Below the pieces are notes generated by a model, which saw only the letters and a program-made list of their open reading frames with translations, did not search any database and was not told where the DNA came from. Made by a program: the position numbers and the translations under genes. This document shows positions 63,391-64,000 of a stretch of DNA of 64,000 nt, piece by piece. The stretch is from Acidobacteriota bacterium (GTDB lineage Bacteria; Acidobacteriota; Aminicenantia; Aminicenantales; Saccharicenantaceae), in the NCBI GenBank assembly GCA_028749205.1, contig JAQULR010000005.1, forward strand, positions 37,989 through 101,988, given 5' to 3'. Position 1 is the first letter of the stretch, and each line of letters begins with the position of its first letter.

Positions 63391-64000
63391 ATGAATATCA
63401 GCAGGCTGAGAAATTCAAGAAAGCCAGAAAAGCCCGGCAGATTGATTCTGGGATTTTTAATATTTTCTTGGGTCTTATTAAGTTGTGAAAGTAACCAGCA
63501 GCAGGCGATTCGTCTGACTGAAAAGGGCGTTATACCCAACCCGGAAGCCAGCAAAAACTGCCCTCTGGCCAGCCTTCGGAGTCTACAGATTGATGATAAA
63601 GGAAACGTCTATGTTCTGGACGCCAAGGATAAAAAGGTTAAGGTTTTTGGTGCCGAAGGCTCTTGTCTTTATGAATTCGGAAAATTTGGCCAGGGACCTG
63701 GTGAATTTCAATCTCCTACAGACATTTTTCTGTATGGCCAAACAGTATCTGTCTTTGACATTGGAAATAAAAGAGGCTGCCAGTATTCTTTAGCCGGAGA
63801 GCATTTAGGGGACTTTGATCTTCGTTCGCTGCCGGGAATGTTCAGGCCAGAGGCTGAGGACGAGGAAGCAATTTATGGAAACATGATCGAGTATGCAGAA
63901 GATGGCGGAGATATCTTGAAACTAATAAAGTATGACAAAAAAACGAAGAGCCTGACCACTATCTCTGAGGTAAAGGTAGAAGAACTTTTTCCAACTGTAA
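63391..64000 (+). CDS. 6-bladed beta-propeller lipoprotein (3' end outside window)
   Basis: At least 203 residues. A signal ends in a lipobox LLSC, so the mature protein is lipid-anchored. The propeller part has QIDDKGNVYVLDAKDKKVKV and the same hallmark FGKFGQGPGEFQSP as the two other propeller genes. It starts after the truncated IS3 element. A 6-bp hairpin, AAGCCC (63353-63358) / GGGCTT (63369-63374), lies in its leader. Confidence 0.85.
   Translation, partial: MNISRLRNSRKPEKPGRLILGFLIFSWVLLSCESNQQQAIRLTEKGVIPNPEASKNCPLASLRSLQIDDKGNVYVLDAKDKKVKVFGAEGSCLYEFGKFGQGPGEFQSPTDIFLYGQTVSVFDIGNKRGCQYSLAGEHLGDFDLRSLPGMFRPEAEDEEAIYGNMIEYAEDGGDILKLIKYDKKTKSLTTISEVKVEELFPTV

Overview
The window reads as chromosomal DNA from an anaerobic, diderm (Gram-negative-type) bacterium of moderate GC. 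LolA, TolC, a TonB-dependent receptor, a TatA-type protein and several lipoproteins indicate an outer membrane. A membrane-bound [NiFe] hydrogenase indicates anaerobic life. The mix of a GWxTD-domain protein, several 6-bladed beta-propeller proteins (DUF5128-like) and a carboxypeptidase-regulatory/TonB receptor fits candidate phylum Aminicenantes (OP8) or a relative. That assignment is an inference; no rRNA is present to test it.

Layout. 1-8.9 kb: an operon for a group 4 [NiFe] hydrogenase (HycC/D/E/F/G-like subunits and its maturation protease), preceded by a formate-dehydrogenase-like molybdopterin subunit cut by the window edge and by sulfhydrogenase beta/gamma-like electron-transfer subunits. 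8.9-12.4 kb: a response regulator and two sensor-kinase proteins. 12.4-12.8 kb: tmRNA. 12.8-22.1 kb: housekeeping genes (amidase, GerMN protein, der, TPR lipoprotein, rhomboid, then rplM-rpsI-rpsB-tsf-pyrH-frr). 22-33 kb: lolA, AMMECR1, MBL hydrolase, xerD-like recombinase, a secreted metallophosphoesterase, a baeRF protein, tRNA-Leu, a radical SAM protein and a GWxTD lipoprotein. 33-51.5 kb: TonB receptor, ROK kinase, tatA, lepA, mtnA, tsaD, TolC, a glycosyltransferase, a GNAT/racemase pair, an SQR-like flavoprotein and ubiE.

51.5-64 kb is an accessory island. Two ubiE copies (about 94% protein identity, with a 254-bp block identical by eye) stand as direct repeats on either side of an 8.8-kb segment. 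That segment holds an AraC-type regulator, a 60-residue Cys/Trp/Tyr-rich peptide, a 717-residue radical SAM enzyme with two SPASM-type cysteine sets, a 6-bladed propeller protein, a broken ABC exporter and an MNT-HEPN toxin-antitoxin pair. I read the regulator/peptide/radical SAM/propeller set as a RiPP (ribosomally made, post-translationally modified peptide) locus, and it is the strongest candidate for an undescribed system here. To its right, a second propeller gene and an ABC-2 transporter lie between two inverted IS3-type ends, followed by a third propeller lipoprotein that runs off the window.

A family of roughly 125-200-bp AT-rich intergenic repeats (five copies recognised) is scattered through 24.9-44.1 kb. 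All functional calls rest on motifs, length and context; no database search was possible.
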